From positions 90,910 to 154,909 of the forward strand of contig JAEUJQ010000056.1 of the NCBI GenBank assembly GCA_016793095.1: a stretch of 64,000 nt of DNA, read 5' to 3'. Positions 36,501 through 45,423 of this stretch are shown piece by piece. The translations under genes and the position numbers were made by a program. The notes beneath the pieces are model-generated. The model was not told the origin of the DNA. It ran no database searches and saw only the letters and a program-made list of their open reading frames with translations. The DNA comes from Myxococcaceae bacterium. GTDB taxonomy: Bacteria; Myxococcota; Myxococcia; Myxococcales; Myxococcaceae. Within the stretch, counting starts at the first letter, position 1. Each line of letters starts with the position of its first letter.

Positions 36501-39500
36501 CCCACCGGTGAGAGCGCGCGCGAGGTGCTCGAGGCGATGGCGAAGCTCGAGCTCGAGCGCGGCGGCAGCGCCGAGGCCTCCCGGCTGTTCGCCCGACGCG
36601 CGCAGGTGGCGAAGGACCCGCGCGAGGCTGCCCGCTTCACCTTCAAGGCGGCCGCGCTGGTGCGCGACACGCCCCGCGAAGGGCCGCTGCTCGCCTTGTC
36701 GCTCGAGCAGGACCCCTCGTTCATCCCCGCGCGCGTGCGGCGCGCCGAGCTCGCCGAGGCGGTCAACCCGCGCGAGGCGATGGCCGACCTCGAGGTGGTG
36801 CTCGCCGCCGACGAGAACGACGCCGACGTCGCCCAGCTCAAGCTCGATCGGGTGGCGCTCACCCGCAAGGCCGCCTTCGCAGCGCTCAAGTCGGGCCAGG
36901 CCGACACGGCCCGCCGCCTGCTCGCGAAGTACGCTGCCCAGCGGCCGGAGGATCTCGACGCGCAGCTCGAGCTGGTGAAGCTGCATCGCCGCGCGGGCGC
37001 CCTCGAGCCGCTCGTCGATCTGCTCTCCGAGCTGTGGCCCCGCCTCGAGGGCAGCGGCCGCACCTCCGCCCGCCGCGAGTACGCCGAAGGGGCGCTCACC
37101 CTCGGCCGCACCGGCGCAGCGATGGACGCGCTGCGCAGCATCCTCGCGGACGTGCCGGACGACGACTGGGCGGCGAGCCGGCTGCTCGCGCTCGTCCCCG
37201 CCGAGGACGCCACCGCACGCGAGCGCCTCGACCTGCTGGGGCGCCTCGTCACCACGGCCAGGGGCGACGCGCGGGCCGAGCTGCTCGCGAGGCGCAGCGA
37301 GCTGCACCGCATCGTCGGCAACGCCCCCGCGGCGCGCGCCGACCTGCTCGACGCCTCCCAGTGCTCCTCGAGGCCGCTCCCGCTGCTGTTGGGGCTCGCC
37401 GAGCTCGCGCGCCAGTCGTTCGACGAGGCCGCCGAGCTGGGCGCCTGGCGCCTCGTCGTGGGCGCCGCGAACGGTGATGTGGAGGCGCTCGCCAGCGCCT
37501 CAGCTCGAGTGGGCGCCATCGCCCGTTCCCGCGCGGCAGCCGACGAGCCCTCGAAGGCGCTCGAGGCATATGAGCTGCTCGTCACCCTCCCGCTCGCGGC
37601 GGCCGAGCGCTTCGAGGCCTGGTATGGCCTCGCGCAGGCCGCGCGGCCGGTGGCGCCGAGGCGCGCCGAGGAGGCGCTGCTCGAGGCCTCGAAGCAGGGG
37701 CCCGCGCAGCGGCGCGTCACGGCCCTCGTCGAGCGGGCCACGCTGCTCGAGGCGCGCGCCGCGTCGGAAGACGCCGTCACCGCCTGGGAGAGCGCCCTCG
37801 CCCTCGCGCCGCGGCATGCCCAGGCGCTCGACGGCCTCAAACGGAACCTGCGCTCGCTCTCGGACTGGGAGGGCCTGGCCGAGGTGCTCAGCCAGGAGGC
37901 CGCGCACACGCAGAAGGACCGGGCTGCCCCGCTGTTCGCCGAGCTGGCCCAGCTCTACCTCGATCGCCTCTCGTTGCCCGGTCCAGGCGAGGCCGCGCTC
38001 CGCCGCCTGGTGGCGCTCGACGCGACCGACGCCGCCGCTCGGCACCGCCTCGCCGGGCTGCTCGCGGACCAGGGCCACTGGCTCGAGGCCACCACCCTGC
38101 TCGACGAAGCCGCCGCGCTCGAAGCGGGGGCGACGGCCGCGAAGACCCTGCGCGAAGCGGCGAGCCTGGCGAGCCGGGCCGGAGACGAGGAGGCCTCCCT
38201 CAAGCTGCTCAGGCGGGCCCACGAGCTCGCCCCCGCCCTGGGCGGTGACCTCGAGCGGCTGGCCGACGCGCTCTACCTGAAGGGCGCGCTCAAGGAGGCG
38301 CTGCCGCTGCACCAGGCGCTGGCCGCGACCCTCTCGTTCGACGACCGCCCGGATGAGGCCGAGCGGGTGTCGCTGCGCCTCGCCGATCTCGCCGAGCAGC
38401 TCGGAGACGGCGCGCTGGCCGAGACGACCCTCAAGAAGCTGGTCGACGAGCGTCCGCTGCTGACCCAGGCCGTGGAGCGCCTCGCCGCGGTGTTCGCGAG
38501 CCGCGGAGAGCGCCGGGCCGCGGTCGAGCTGCGCGCTCGCCACCTCGAGCAGCTCTCCGCGTCGCCGCGCACCGCCGAGCGCCTGGTGCTGCTCGCGCGC
38601 GAGAGCCGGGCCTCGCTGCAGGACATCGAGCTGGCCCTGCGCCTCTACCGGCGCGCCGCCGAGCTGCACGAGGCGCCGCTCACCGTGCGCGCCGAGGCGG
38701 TGGCGATGCTGCGCGAGGCGAACCGGCCGGCCGAGCTGATGACCGAGCTCGTCGAGGTGGCGCAGCTCGAGCTGACGAACGGCCACATCGACGCTGCGCT
38801 CGCGGCCTGGAGCGAGGAGGCGAACCTCGCCGAGGGCCTGGGCCGCATCGACGAGGCGCTCCGCTCGCTCACCGCGCTCGCCGACGTCTGCGAAGACGAG
38901 GGCCGCTCGAGTGAGGCCGCGGCCTGGGTCGTCCGCCGGGCGGAGCTGCTTCGTGACTCACGGCTCGACCTCGAGGGCGCCAACGAGGCGCTCGAGCGCG
39001 CGTGGGGCCTCGAGCCCTCGTTGCCGCTGGCGCAGATGGCCATCGACCTCGCCCGCCGCCGCAGCGATCGCGAGGGCGAGCTCGAGTGGCTCGAGCGCAC
39101 CCTGCCTGGCCTCGAGCCGCAGCAGAAGGCGAGGGCGTTCGTCACCCTCGCCCGCCTGCACCTCGGGCTGCCTGCCGTCGGCGCGGCCGATGAGGTCGCG
39201 ACCGCGCCGCTGCTGGCGCCAGAGCAGGCCGAGGCCGCCCTCAAGCAGGCGCTCGCGCTCGCGCCCGAGACGCCGGACGCCGAGCGCATGCTGCTCGGGC
39301 TGTACGAGCGGCAGGATCGCGTCGCCGACGTCGCCGCGTTCCACGAAGACGCCGCCGCCCGGGAGCGCAACGGGCCGCGCCGGGCGGAGCAGCTCCTGCG
39401 CGCCGCGGCGCTGTACAAGGACCGCGCCGGTCGCCCGCACGAGGCGGCGGCTGCCCTGCTCGCCGCCCGCGCGTCGAACCCGGACGACGACTCGCTGACC

Positions 39501-42500
39501 GCGAAGGTGGCGGACCAGCTCTCGGAGCTCGGGCGCCGCCAGGAGGCCGCCGACTTCGACGCGCTGCTGCTCGAGCGCGATCCGTTCCACCCGGCCTTCG
39601 AGCGGCACCGCGCCTTCCTCGCTGACTCGGCCGATGAGCAGGCGCTCGCGCAGCTCCTCAGCCGGCGGGCCGAGCGGGAGCAGGGCGAGGCAGCCTCGGC
39701 GCGCTGGCTCGAGGCGGCGGGGGCCTTCAGGCGCGCGGGCGCGACCGAGCGCGCCCAGATCTGCGAGGCGCAGGCCTTCGAGGCGGCGCCGCAGAACCAG
39801 GCCGCGTTTCAGTCGCTGCTCGATCAAGCCGCACAGGAGCCCCGCCGTCGGGCCGAGCTGATGGCGGCGCGGGCACGCGCGGTGCCCGGTGAGGCTTCGC
39901 AGCTGCTCAGGCAGCGCGCCCAGACCCTGGACGACGCCCGCGAGGCGCTGCTCGCCGCCGCGGCGTGGGACGACTACCTCGCGTTGGTCCCCGACGACCT
40001 CACCGCCCTCGAGCGGCGGGGAGAGCTCGCCTTCGAAGGCGGCGGCGTCAGGGCGTCGCAGCCGTACGATCGCAGGCTGGTGCAGCTCGGCGGCGACGGC
40101 CTCTCCGGCTCGACGCGGCTCAAGCTGTGGCTGCGGCTGGGCCAGGCCGCCGTGGAGTCGAGCGCGTTCCGCGACGCGGTCGATGCCTTCGAGGCGGCGG
40201 TGGGTCTCGACCCCGATGGACCGCGTGGTCGCGAGGCGCTGCTCGCGCTCGAGGAGGCGAACGCGCGGCTCGGCGACCTCGACGGCCAGTACCGCGCGGT
40301 CCTCCGGCAGGCGCGCCGGGCCGAGGGAGCGGACGCCGAGCTGCTCTTCCGACGGGCGCTCGCGCTGCAGGAGGCGCCGGAGGACGCGGTGGAGGCGCTC
40401 GACGCGCTGCTCCCCGCCCACCCCGCCGACGCTGCGCTCTACGAGGCCGGCGTGAGCGCCTATCGCGCGCGGGGCCGCCTGGGCGATCTGCTCGAGGTGC
40501 ACGAGCGCTACGCGAAGGCCACTGGTGGCTCGAAGGCGGCGGGCGCGCTCCTCGCTGCCGCCGAGCTCGCCGCGACCGAGCTCAACGAGCCCGCACGAGC
40601 GCTGGAGCTGCGGCAGGAGGCGGCCCGGCTCGACCCGTCCAACGTCGAGGTGCTTCGCCTGTTGCTGGGAGAGGCGAAGGCCCGGGGCGATGGCGCGGCG
40701 GTGGTGAGCCAGCTCCGCGCGCTGCTCGCCGCGCCGCTCGACGACAGCGCGCGCGCGGCGCTGAGCCTCGAGCTCGCCGAGGCCCTCGAGGCGCGGGGAG
40801 AGCTCGACGGTGCGGTCGAGGTGCTCTCCAGGCTGCGCAAGGGTGGGGCGGCTGCCGCCGGGTACACGCAGGCGCTCGAGCAGCTCGCGCGGCTGGCGAA
40901 GGCGAAGGGCGAGGTCGGCCTGCTCGCCGAGGTGCAGGTCGCGCAGGCCGAGCTCCTGGGCGCGCACGCGAAGGCGGCGAGGCTGCTCGAGGCGGCGCAG
41001 TCGTTGATCGCCGCGAAGCAGCTGGGCCGCGCCGAGGCCGTGCTTCGCGACGCGCTCTCCGCGAGCCCGTCGGTCGAGGCGCTGGGGCTCCTCGCGCAGG
41101 TGCTGCGTGACTCAGGCCACACCGACGCGCTGGGCAGCGTGCTGCTGCAGCTGGCCGACGCGTCGCCGCCGCAGCCGCGCGCGACGGCCTGGCTCGAGGC
41201 CGTCGAGGTCTTCGAGCGCTCCGGCCGCCACCGCGACGCGATCGCGACCCTCGACCGCGTGGTGGCAGAGGCGCCGTCGGCGTTGACCCCCGACGCGGCG
41301 GCCGAGCGGTACCTCGCGCTCGGCGCACCCCAGAAGGCCCTCGAGGTGGGCTTCGGACCGGCCCTGTCGTCGGGGAACGCGGGGCGGGCGCTGGAGCTCG
41401 CGCTGAAGGCCGAGGCTCCCGCGCAGATCTCGGCGGCGCGCTGGGCGCTGGGCTCGGTGGACGTCCGTGACGCGCGCGCCCGGGTGCTGCTCGAGAACGC
41501 CGAGCCGCCGACGCTCGCCAGGTTCGCCGCGCTGGCGTCGGCGCAGCAGGCGCTCGAGGTCGCCGAGCCGCTCTGGCTCCAGCTCTTCGTCCGCCATGAC
41601 TCCGCCGCCGCGCTGACGAGCCTCGTCGAGGCTGGTCGACTCGAGGCCGCGCTGACGGCCGCGCTCGAGGCGCGCGAGGCCTTGCCGCTGGTACGCCTGC
41701 TGCCCCACGCCGCCGGGCTCGACGAGGCCCGCAGGGAGACCCTGTTGTCTGCCCTCGCCGAGCTCGTTCCCGAGCGTCGGAAGGCGGCGCTGCGCGAGGT
41801 GGCGACGCTGCGCGCGTCGATGGGCCGATGGGCGCTCGCCGTGGAGAGCCTGGCCCAGCTCGCGCAGCTCGAGGACGATCAGAAGGCGCGCGCGGCGCTG
41901 CACGTCGAACGAGGAGAGGCGCTCCTGCACCGGCTGTCCGATCGCACCGCCGCGCGCGTGGCGTTCGAGCGTGCGCTGGTCGACGACTCGACCCAGCTGG
42001 TGGCCGTGCGTGAGCTGGTCGAGCTCTCACGTGGTGACGCCGAGCGGTTCGTCCCGATGGTGGAGCGCCTCGCCGCCCTCGCCGGAGAAGAGTCGACGGC
42101 CGCGTTCCGCGAGGAGCTCGCGGCGGGGTACGAGGGGCTCAACCGGCTGAAAGACGCCGCGCGGGTCCTGGCGACGCTCGACGAGACGCCAGAGCGGCTC
42201 GCCCACCGCGCCGAGCTGGCCGAGAAGCTGGGCTTGAGCGGTGAGGCGTTGTCGCTGCGAGAGCGGGTGGCGAAGACGCCCGCCGAGCTCGAGGCGGTGC
42301 TGGTGGGCTACCTCGGCGTGCGCCTCATTCCTTTCGCCGCGCGGCTGGGCGCGCGCCTGCTCGACGAGGGCACGCTGTCGGCCGCGACGCGCCGCCGGCT
42401 CGCCGAGCAGTTGGCGCCGACGGAGCAGGGCGCAGCGCTGGCGGTGCGGGCCTGGGCGAAGCTGCTCGAGGCGCAGGTGGCCGACGCCGACGGGTGGACG

Positions 42501-43115
42501 CTGCTGGGCGAGGCGTTGGCGCACCTGGGGCGGGAGGCCGACGCGGCGGTCGCCGACGGCTTTGGCGCGGTGCTGACCGGCGCCTCGGCGGCCGCGCCGG
42601 CGGTGCCCGTCTCGAGGGTGGTGCGGGGCGCGGTGACGGCGCGCGACGTACCTCCCACCGCGCAGCCGGTGACGGACGAGACGATGCCGCGCCTCGCGCA
42701 GGTGCTGCGTGACGCCTGCGAGGCGCTGGGGCTGGGCGAGGTGGTGGTGCTGCTCGACGTTGCAGGCGGTGTGTCGGCGGCGTTCCACGGCGACTCGAAG
42801 CTGGTGCTGGGCGCTGGCGCGCTCGCGGTGTGCGGCCCCACCGAGGTGACGGCCCTGGTCGCGCTGGCCGCGTCGCTCGGCGATGCGGGGGCGCAGCTGG
42901 CGGCCCCGGGCGAGGTGAGCGGGCTGCCCGACGCGGCGGCCAACGCCTTCCGTGCGGTGCCGTCCTCACTCGCGCTCGGGCGGGTCGTCGCGTTCCTGGA
43001 CGAGCGGGTGCGTGGTGGCGATCCGACGCGGGTGGACGTCGCCGCGGTGCTGGCGACGAGCGACGCCTTCCGTGCGGTGGCGCACGCCGCGCTCGAGCGC
43101 ATTCAGGCAGGGTGA
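33582..43115 (+). CDS. Giant (3177-residue) tetratricopeptide-repeat protein
   Basis: A single frame of 9.5 kb. Residues ~20-215 form a non-repeat N-terminal domain with beta-strand character (for example VEIVDFALSIPDVTFPLNV, DVKLHFRPGALEVQARL) that resembles lipid-binding DUF2993-like folds, a weak guess. From ~235 to ~3000 the protein is almost entirely TPR helices rich in Ala, Leu, Glu and Arg (patterns such as EALLQLGELCFRSGEHLRAVKAL and DAIATLDRVVAEAPSALTPDAAAERYL), probably more than 60 helical repeats in a superhelix. A distinct C-terminal domain (~3010-3177) follows, with LGLGEVVVLLDV and LALGRVVAFLDE. No signal peptide or membrane segment is seen, so it is likely a cytoplasmic scaffold. 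A lipoprotein gene begins one base after its stop. Confidence 0.88.
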   Translation: MAERDSTSASARTPGPELRLLDRRAYVGFPPLALAPGVEIVDFALSIPDVTFPLNVSGGAAKYQKKKLDFGLLELSVSADVVQRAVQAVSSRLPELDDVKLHFRPGALEVQARLRGPERSPVTFKVAFDGDGDQLAVYFYDVRFYAFSTTPAARVPALVSEAIKSLLLLPDVERRGANGFTSRILPGLVEQAAVGRGYKMPTLDQARLSEAVVSSKGLRLRFSSGGLPPPAAFDEELLLTLEGARAFADAEELVAQGKLAEARQAYLRLGDATEAHPFAVERLLTLLAADPQAHELALDIAASLARRRDKSATALWAEAVVREKRGEFARASERYLALCNLARRNQEEAAAFFSAEAAARSSRDAAPHMAVRALHEMLGLKPDHLPSLKALARASDQAKDRAGAIRAYRRLAALAREPAEAADAHVQLARLCAETEDDIAGARLHCEAALRLAPDHPEALLQLGELCFRSGEHLRAVKALDRLREVALGRHEVDRIGRANLLAGRVWELGLKQPENALLRYREAASLLPGDAEPLYLAARVSESLGKVQEAVSGYQQAIELAGPSPAAAALRTAAHQSHHALARLLKSKLGEPARARDHLESALALDPTDVLALDELLPYFRASGKAVELADACEKAAAVIDDPLRRAALWAEAGELYRGRLGQPERAERLLSQALEADPKNRLALEGMLALAESRRDGGQLCRSLRALAELTPEPKERVRYYRRLAVAARDLAFDLDLAVHAYREVLRVEPEDLPVLGELAALERRRSDMAGLAWALEQRAKASEAAGDKRLAAAALRELGQVLDVRLGRAGEALVALEKAARLHPDPNALLELATLCLRLERAPNARRALEDTLALLPKHAPPEKLAEVRARLGRACELLGDKDAARENYALAFPLRRLDDELAGRLEALYVEARLTRELTDLWAARAQALLQAGRAHDAAPLFFKAAQTQLAAGDATGAMLRLTAALDASPTGESAREVLEAMAKLELERGGSAEASRLFARRAQVAKDPREAARFTFKAAALVRDTPREGPLLALSLEQDPSFIPARVRRAELAEAVNPREAMADLEVVLAADENDADVAQLKLDRVALTRKAAFAALKSGQADTARRLLAKYAAQRPEDLDAQLELVKLHRRAGALEPLVDLLSELWPRLEGSGRTSARREYAEGALTLGRTGAAMDALRSILADVPDDDWAASRLLALVPAEDATARERLDLLGRLVTTARGDARAELLARRSELHRIVGNAPAARADLLDASQCSSRPLPLLLGLAELARQSFDEAAELGAWRLVVGAANGDVEALASASARVGAIARSRAAADEPSKALEAYELLVTLPLAAAERFEAWYGLAQAARPVAPRRAEEALLEASKQGPAQRRVTALVERATLLEARAASEDAVTAWESALALAPRHAQALDGLKRNLRSLSDWEGLAEVLSQEAAHTQKDRAAPLFAELAQLYLDRLSLPGPGEAALRRLVALDATDAAARHRLAGLLADQGHWLEATTLLDEAAALEAGATAAKTLREAASLASRAGDEEASLKLLRRAHELAPALGGDLERLADALYLKGALKEALPLHQALAATLSFDDRPDEAERVSLRLADLAEQLGDGALAETTLKKLVDERPLLTQAVERLAAVFASRGERRAAVELRARHLEQLSASPRTAERLVLLARESRASLQDIELALRLYRRAAELHEAPLTVRAEAVAMLREANRPAELMTELVEVAQLELTNGHIDAALAAWSEEANLAEGLGRIDEALRSLTALADVCEDEGRSSEAAAWVVRRAELLRDSRLDLEGANEALERAWGLEPSLPLAQMAIDLARRRSDREGELEWLERTLPGLEPQQKARAFVTLARLHLGLPAVGAADEVATAPLLAPEQAEAALKQALALAPETPDAERMLLGLYERQDRVADVAAFHEDAAARERNGPRRAEQLLRAAALYKDRAGRPHEAAAALLAARASNPDDDSLTAKVADQLSELGRRQEAADFDALLLERDPFHPAFERHRAFLADSADEQALAQLLSRRAEREQGEAASARWLEAAGAFRRAGATERAQICEAQAFEAAPQNQAAFQSLLDQAAQEPRRRAELMAARARAVPGEASQLLRQRAQTLDDAREALLAAAAWDDYLALVPDDLTALERRGELAFEGGGVRASQPYDRRLVQLGGDGLSGSTRLKLWLRLGQAAVESSAFRDAVDAFEAAVGLDPDGPRGREALLALEEANARLGDLDGQYRAVLRQARRAEGADAELLFRRALALQEAPEDAVEALDALLPAHPADAALYEAGVSAYRARGRLGDLLEVHERYAKATGGSKAAGALLAAAELAATELNEPARALELRQEAARLDPSNVEVLRLLLGEAKARGDGAAVVSQLRALLAAPLDDSARAALSLELAEALEARGELDGAVEVLSRLRKGGAAAAGYTQALEQLARLAKAKGEVGLLAEVQVAQAELLGAHAKAARLLEAAQSLIAAKQLGRAEAVLRDALSASPSVEALGLLAQVLRDSGHTDALGSVLLQLADASPPQPRATAWLEAVEVFERSGRHRDAIATLDRVVAEAPSALTPDAAAERYLALGAPQKALEVGFGPALSSGNAGRALELALKAEAPAQISAARWALGSVDVRDARARVLLENAEPPTLARFAALASAQQALEVAEPLWLQLFVRHDSAAALTSLVEAGRLEAALTAALEAREALPLVRLLPHAAGLDEARRETLLSALAELVPERRKAALREVATLRASMGRWALAVESLAQLAQLEDDQKARAALHVERGEALLHRLSDRTAARVAFERALVDDSTQLVAVRELVELSRGDAERFVPMVERLAALAGEESTAAFREELAAGYEGLNRLKDAARVLATLDETPERLAHRAELAEKLGLSGEALSLRERVAKTPAELEAVLVGYLGVRLIPFAARLGARLLDEGTLSAATRRRLAEQLAPTEQGAALAVRAWAKLLEAQVADADGWTLLGEALAHLGREADAAVADGFGAVLTGASAAAPAVPVSRVVRGAVTARDVPPTAQPVTDETMPRLAQVLRDACEALGLGEVVVLLDVAGGVSAAFHGDSKLVLGAGALAVCGPTEVTALVALAASLGDAGAQLAAPGEVSGLPDAAANAFRAVPSSLALGRVVAFLDERVRGGDPTRVDVAAVLATSDAFRAVAHAALERIQAG

Positions 43116-43116
43116 G

Positions 43117-43758
43117 ATGCGGCGCCGCCTTGCCGTGTTGGCGCTCCTGTCGGCGTGTGAAGCGCTCCCCCCGCCGCCGGGCAGCGAGTCGCTCGGCCTG
43201 TGGACGCTGTCTGCGGAGCCGATGCGTGGGCTGCCCGACGGGGGCGCTGGAGAGCTCCGGTCGGACGGCGAGCCGTGGTGCTCCCTGGTGGACGTGAGCC
43301 AGAGCCCGTTCAGCTTCGACGCGCGCATCACCCGCGACCCCGGCAGCGGCCAGGCCTGGCTCTCGCTGGGCGGCGGCTACCCACGTGACGCGGGCTGGGA
43401 CGGGCAGGTGCTGCAGAGCATCGCCTCGGTACGGCGGCTGTTCCCCTCCTGCGGTGGGTGCCCGCCCACCATCGCGACCGAGCGCATCACCGTCGCGCTG
43501 CTGAGCCGCAGCCAGAGCGAGGTCGTCGGGCGTCAGTGCCCGCCTCACCCCCTCGACGGTGGAGTGCCGGTTCCTCCCGGCCCCGATGGGGGCGTACGTG
43601 GGCCAGGGCAGACGCCCGAGGGCTTCGACGCGCTCTACGCGTGCGGCGAGCTCGTGTTCTCGGTGGCGCTGAGCGAGCCCGCAGCGCCAGAGTCCGGGTG
43701 CGCGCAGGGCTGTGACGGATGCGTGGTGCGCTACACGCTCGCAGGAGAGCGGCGATGA
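43117..43758 (+). CDS. Hypothetical lipoprotein
   Basis: A 213-residue exported protein with a lipoprotein signal ([16 protein letters not shown], lipobox LSAC, cysteine at residue 14). The mature part has several Cys pairs ([24 protein letters not shown]) and a Pro/Gly linker ([16 protein letters not shown]). No known family is recognised. It starts one base after the giant TPR gene and shares ATGA with queC, so it is part of a plus-strand operon. The start at 43117 is fixed by the lipoprotein signal. Confidence 0.78.
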   Translation: MRRRLAVLALLSACEALPPPPGSESLGLWTLSAEPMRGLPDGGAGELRSDGEPWCSLVDVSQSPFSFDARITRDPGSGQAWLSLGGGYPRDAGWDGQVLQSIASVRRLFPSCGGCPPTIATERITVALLSRSQSEVVGRQCPPHPLDGGVPVPPGPDGGVRGPGQTPEGFDALYACGELVFSVALSEPAAPESGCAQGCDGCVVRYTLAGERR

Positions 43759-44507
43759 CGACGAAGAAGAAGGCGGTGGTATTGCTCTCGGGCGGGCTCG
43801 ACTCGACGACGTGCCTCGCGCTCGCGAAGCGCCACGGCTTCGAGCCGGTGTGCCTGTCCATCTCGTATGGCCAGCGGCACGCGGTCGAGCTCGAGCAGGC
43901 GAGGCGCGTGGCTGTGGCGATGGGCGTGACGGATCACCGGGTGGTGACGGTCGATCTGCGCGCCCTCGGCGGCTCGGCGCTCACCGACACCATCGCGGTG
44001 CCCAAACACGACGACGTCGCCCAGCTGACGGAGGGGATCCCCGTCACCTACGTGCCGGCGCGGAACACCGTCTTCCTCGGGCTCGCGCTGGGCCTCGCCG
44101 AGGTGGTCGGCGCGATCGACCTCTACATCGGCGTCAACGCGGTGGACTACTCGGGCTACCCCGACTGCCGGCCGGAGTTCATCCGCGCCTTCGAAGCGCT
44201 GGCGAACCTCGCGACGAAGGCGGGCGTCGAGGGTGCGCGCTTCATGGTCCACGCGCCGCTGTCCGGCATGACGAAGGCCGAGATCATCCGCGCGGGGGTG
44301 GCAGCGGGCGTGGACTATGGGTTGACGCACAGCTGCTACGACCCGGCGCCCGACGGACGCGCCTGCGGGCGCTGCGACAGCTGTCTGCTCAGGAAGAAGG
44401 GCTTCGTCGAGGCAGGGGTCGCCGACCCGACGCGCTATCTCGAGCGGGGAGGAGGGAAGGAGACGGGACTGGGAGACCTGCGGTCGGAGGGCACCCCAGA
44501 TGGCTGA
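43755..44507 (+). CDS. queC: 7-cyano-7-deazaguanine synthase
   Basis: A 250-residue ATP-dependent enzyme that converts 7-carboxy-7-deazaguanine to preQ0 for queuosine biosynthesis. The PP-loop [11 protein letters not shown] is at the N-terminus, ISYGQRH follows at ~36, and a zinc site with four cysteines lies near the C-terminus ([13 protein letters not shown]). Length is slightly above the usual ~225-240. ATG at 43755, with AGGAGAG upstream, shares ATGA with the lipoprotein stop. The partner genes queD, queE and queF are not in the window, so the pathway must be scattered in this genome. Confidence 0.95.
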   Translation: MTTKKKAVVLLSGGLDSTTCLALAKRHGFEPVCLSISYGQRHAVELEQARRVAVAMGVTDHRVVTVDLRALGGSALTDTIAVPKHDDVAQLTEGIPVTYVPARNTVFLGLALGLAEVVGAIDLYIGVNAVDYSGYPDCRPEFIRAFEALANLATKAGVEGARFMVHAPLSGMTKAEIIRAGVAAGVDYGLTHSCYDPAPDGRACGRCDSCLLRKKGFVEAGVADPTRYLERGGGKETGLGDLRSEGTPDG

Positions 44508-45237
44508 ACTGAGCGATCTCCGCCTGTACTACGGGACCGACAAGCGAGTTGGCTCGCCCGTCGTGGCGCGCCGGCTCCTTGCGTTCGAGAGGGTGGCAGA
44601 TGAGCAGACCCGGAGCGCGCTCTACCTGACCGGCCAGACGAAGGCGGCGGCCGAGCGCCTCCAGACCTTCGCAAGGAAGCACGGCGTCACGCTTTGGCGA
44701 GAGCCCCGTCGACGTCGCGCGCCGAAGGTGGCGGCGACCGTGAACCACACGCTGATCGCAAGGTTCGTTAACGACTGCAGGCTCCGCGAAGGCGCGGCGC
44801 TCACCGTGCGACACCTGACACAGGTCGGTGCCGTTCTTCTCGCTGAACGACTCGAGGAGCGAGGAGGTCGCACACTGCGTCTCGCCGCGAGCGGCGCCGT
44901 GTGGTCTCTTCGAACGAAAGCCCCTGGCGAAGAGGCGTCTGCGGAACTGGCCCTCGAATGGCACGGCGACGATCGCCACGACGAGCGAGAAGAACTTCAG
45001 TTGGCGGCCAGCAAACTCTACGAAGACACCGTCGCGTCGCTGACCAGGACCATAGGGAAGCCCGCAAGAACCGGCTCGACTCTCATGACGGAGTGGGTCT
45101 TTCCACGGACCATGCTTCAGCTACGCCTCGACCTCTCGGACCTGTTCGCACGGGTGAGTGTCTGCGTGAAGTCGCGTTCGATGCGCGGGGCCATGCCTCG
45201 GGCTCCTTCTGGTTCATCACGGCGCCGCGGGCGGTGA
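44500..45237 (+). CDS. Unknown protein, probably truncated by frameshift
   Basis: A 245-residue frame that begins inside the last codons of queC. It shows no family I recognise. Base composition is lower in GC than the neighbours, especially at third positions (for example 44760-45060), a sign of transfer or relaxed selection. The last ~30 residues ([27 protein letters not shown]) look unlike protein, whereas other frames over the same bases and just downstream give plausible sequence ([19 protein letters not shown], then a pentapeptide-repeat stretch). A frameshifted gene spanning 44500-45415 is the simplest reading. Confidence 0.45.
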   Translation: MAELSDLRLYYGTDKRVGSPVVARRLLAFERVADEQTRSALYLTGQTKAAAERLQTFARKHGVTLWREPRRRRAPKVAATVNHTLIARFVNDCRLREGAALTVRHLTQVGAVLLAERLEERGGRTLRLAASGAVWSLRTKAPGEEASAELALEWHGDDRHDEREELQLAASKLYEDTVASLTRTIGKPARTGSTLMTEWVFPRTMLQLRLDLSDLFARVSVCVKSRSMRGAMPRAPSGSSRRRGR

Positions 45238-45415
45238 CGTTCGGGATGTGCACGCGGAGTCGTCAACCTTCGACGGGTGCTCCTTCGACGACGCCAGCCT
45301 GCGCGGCGCGAACCTGCAGGGCGTGCTCGTCGAGCGGGGCACCAGTTGGGTGCCTTCGTTGTCCGCCGACCAGCGCGGTCCTCACGCGATTGGAGACGAG
45401 CCGCGGGGCGGGTGA
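45237..45415 (+). pseudogene. Pentapeptide-repeat C-terminal remnant
   Basis: In the third frame, 45251-45415 codes HAESSTFDGCSFDDASLRGA followed by NLQGVLVERGTSWVP and a stop. STFDG-CSFDD-ASLRG-ANLQG are classic pentapeptide-repeat steps. There is no own start, so it is likely the displaced C-terminus of the preceding gene. Confidence 0.45.
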
Positions 45416-45423
45416 CGCTGAGT

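Noticed and set aside
35313..42788. Several long minus-strand frames opposite the TPR protein
   Set aside because: They mirror the helical repeat codons of the plus-strand gene and show no motif, start site or composition of their own.
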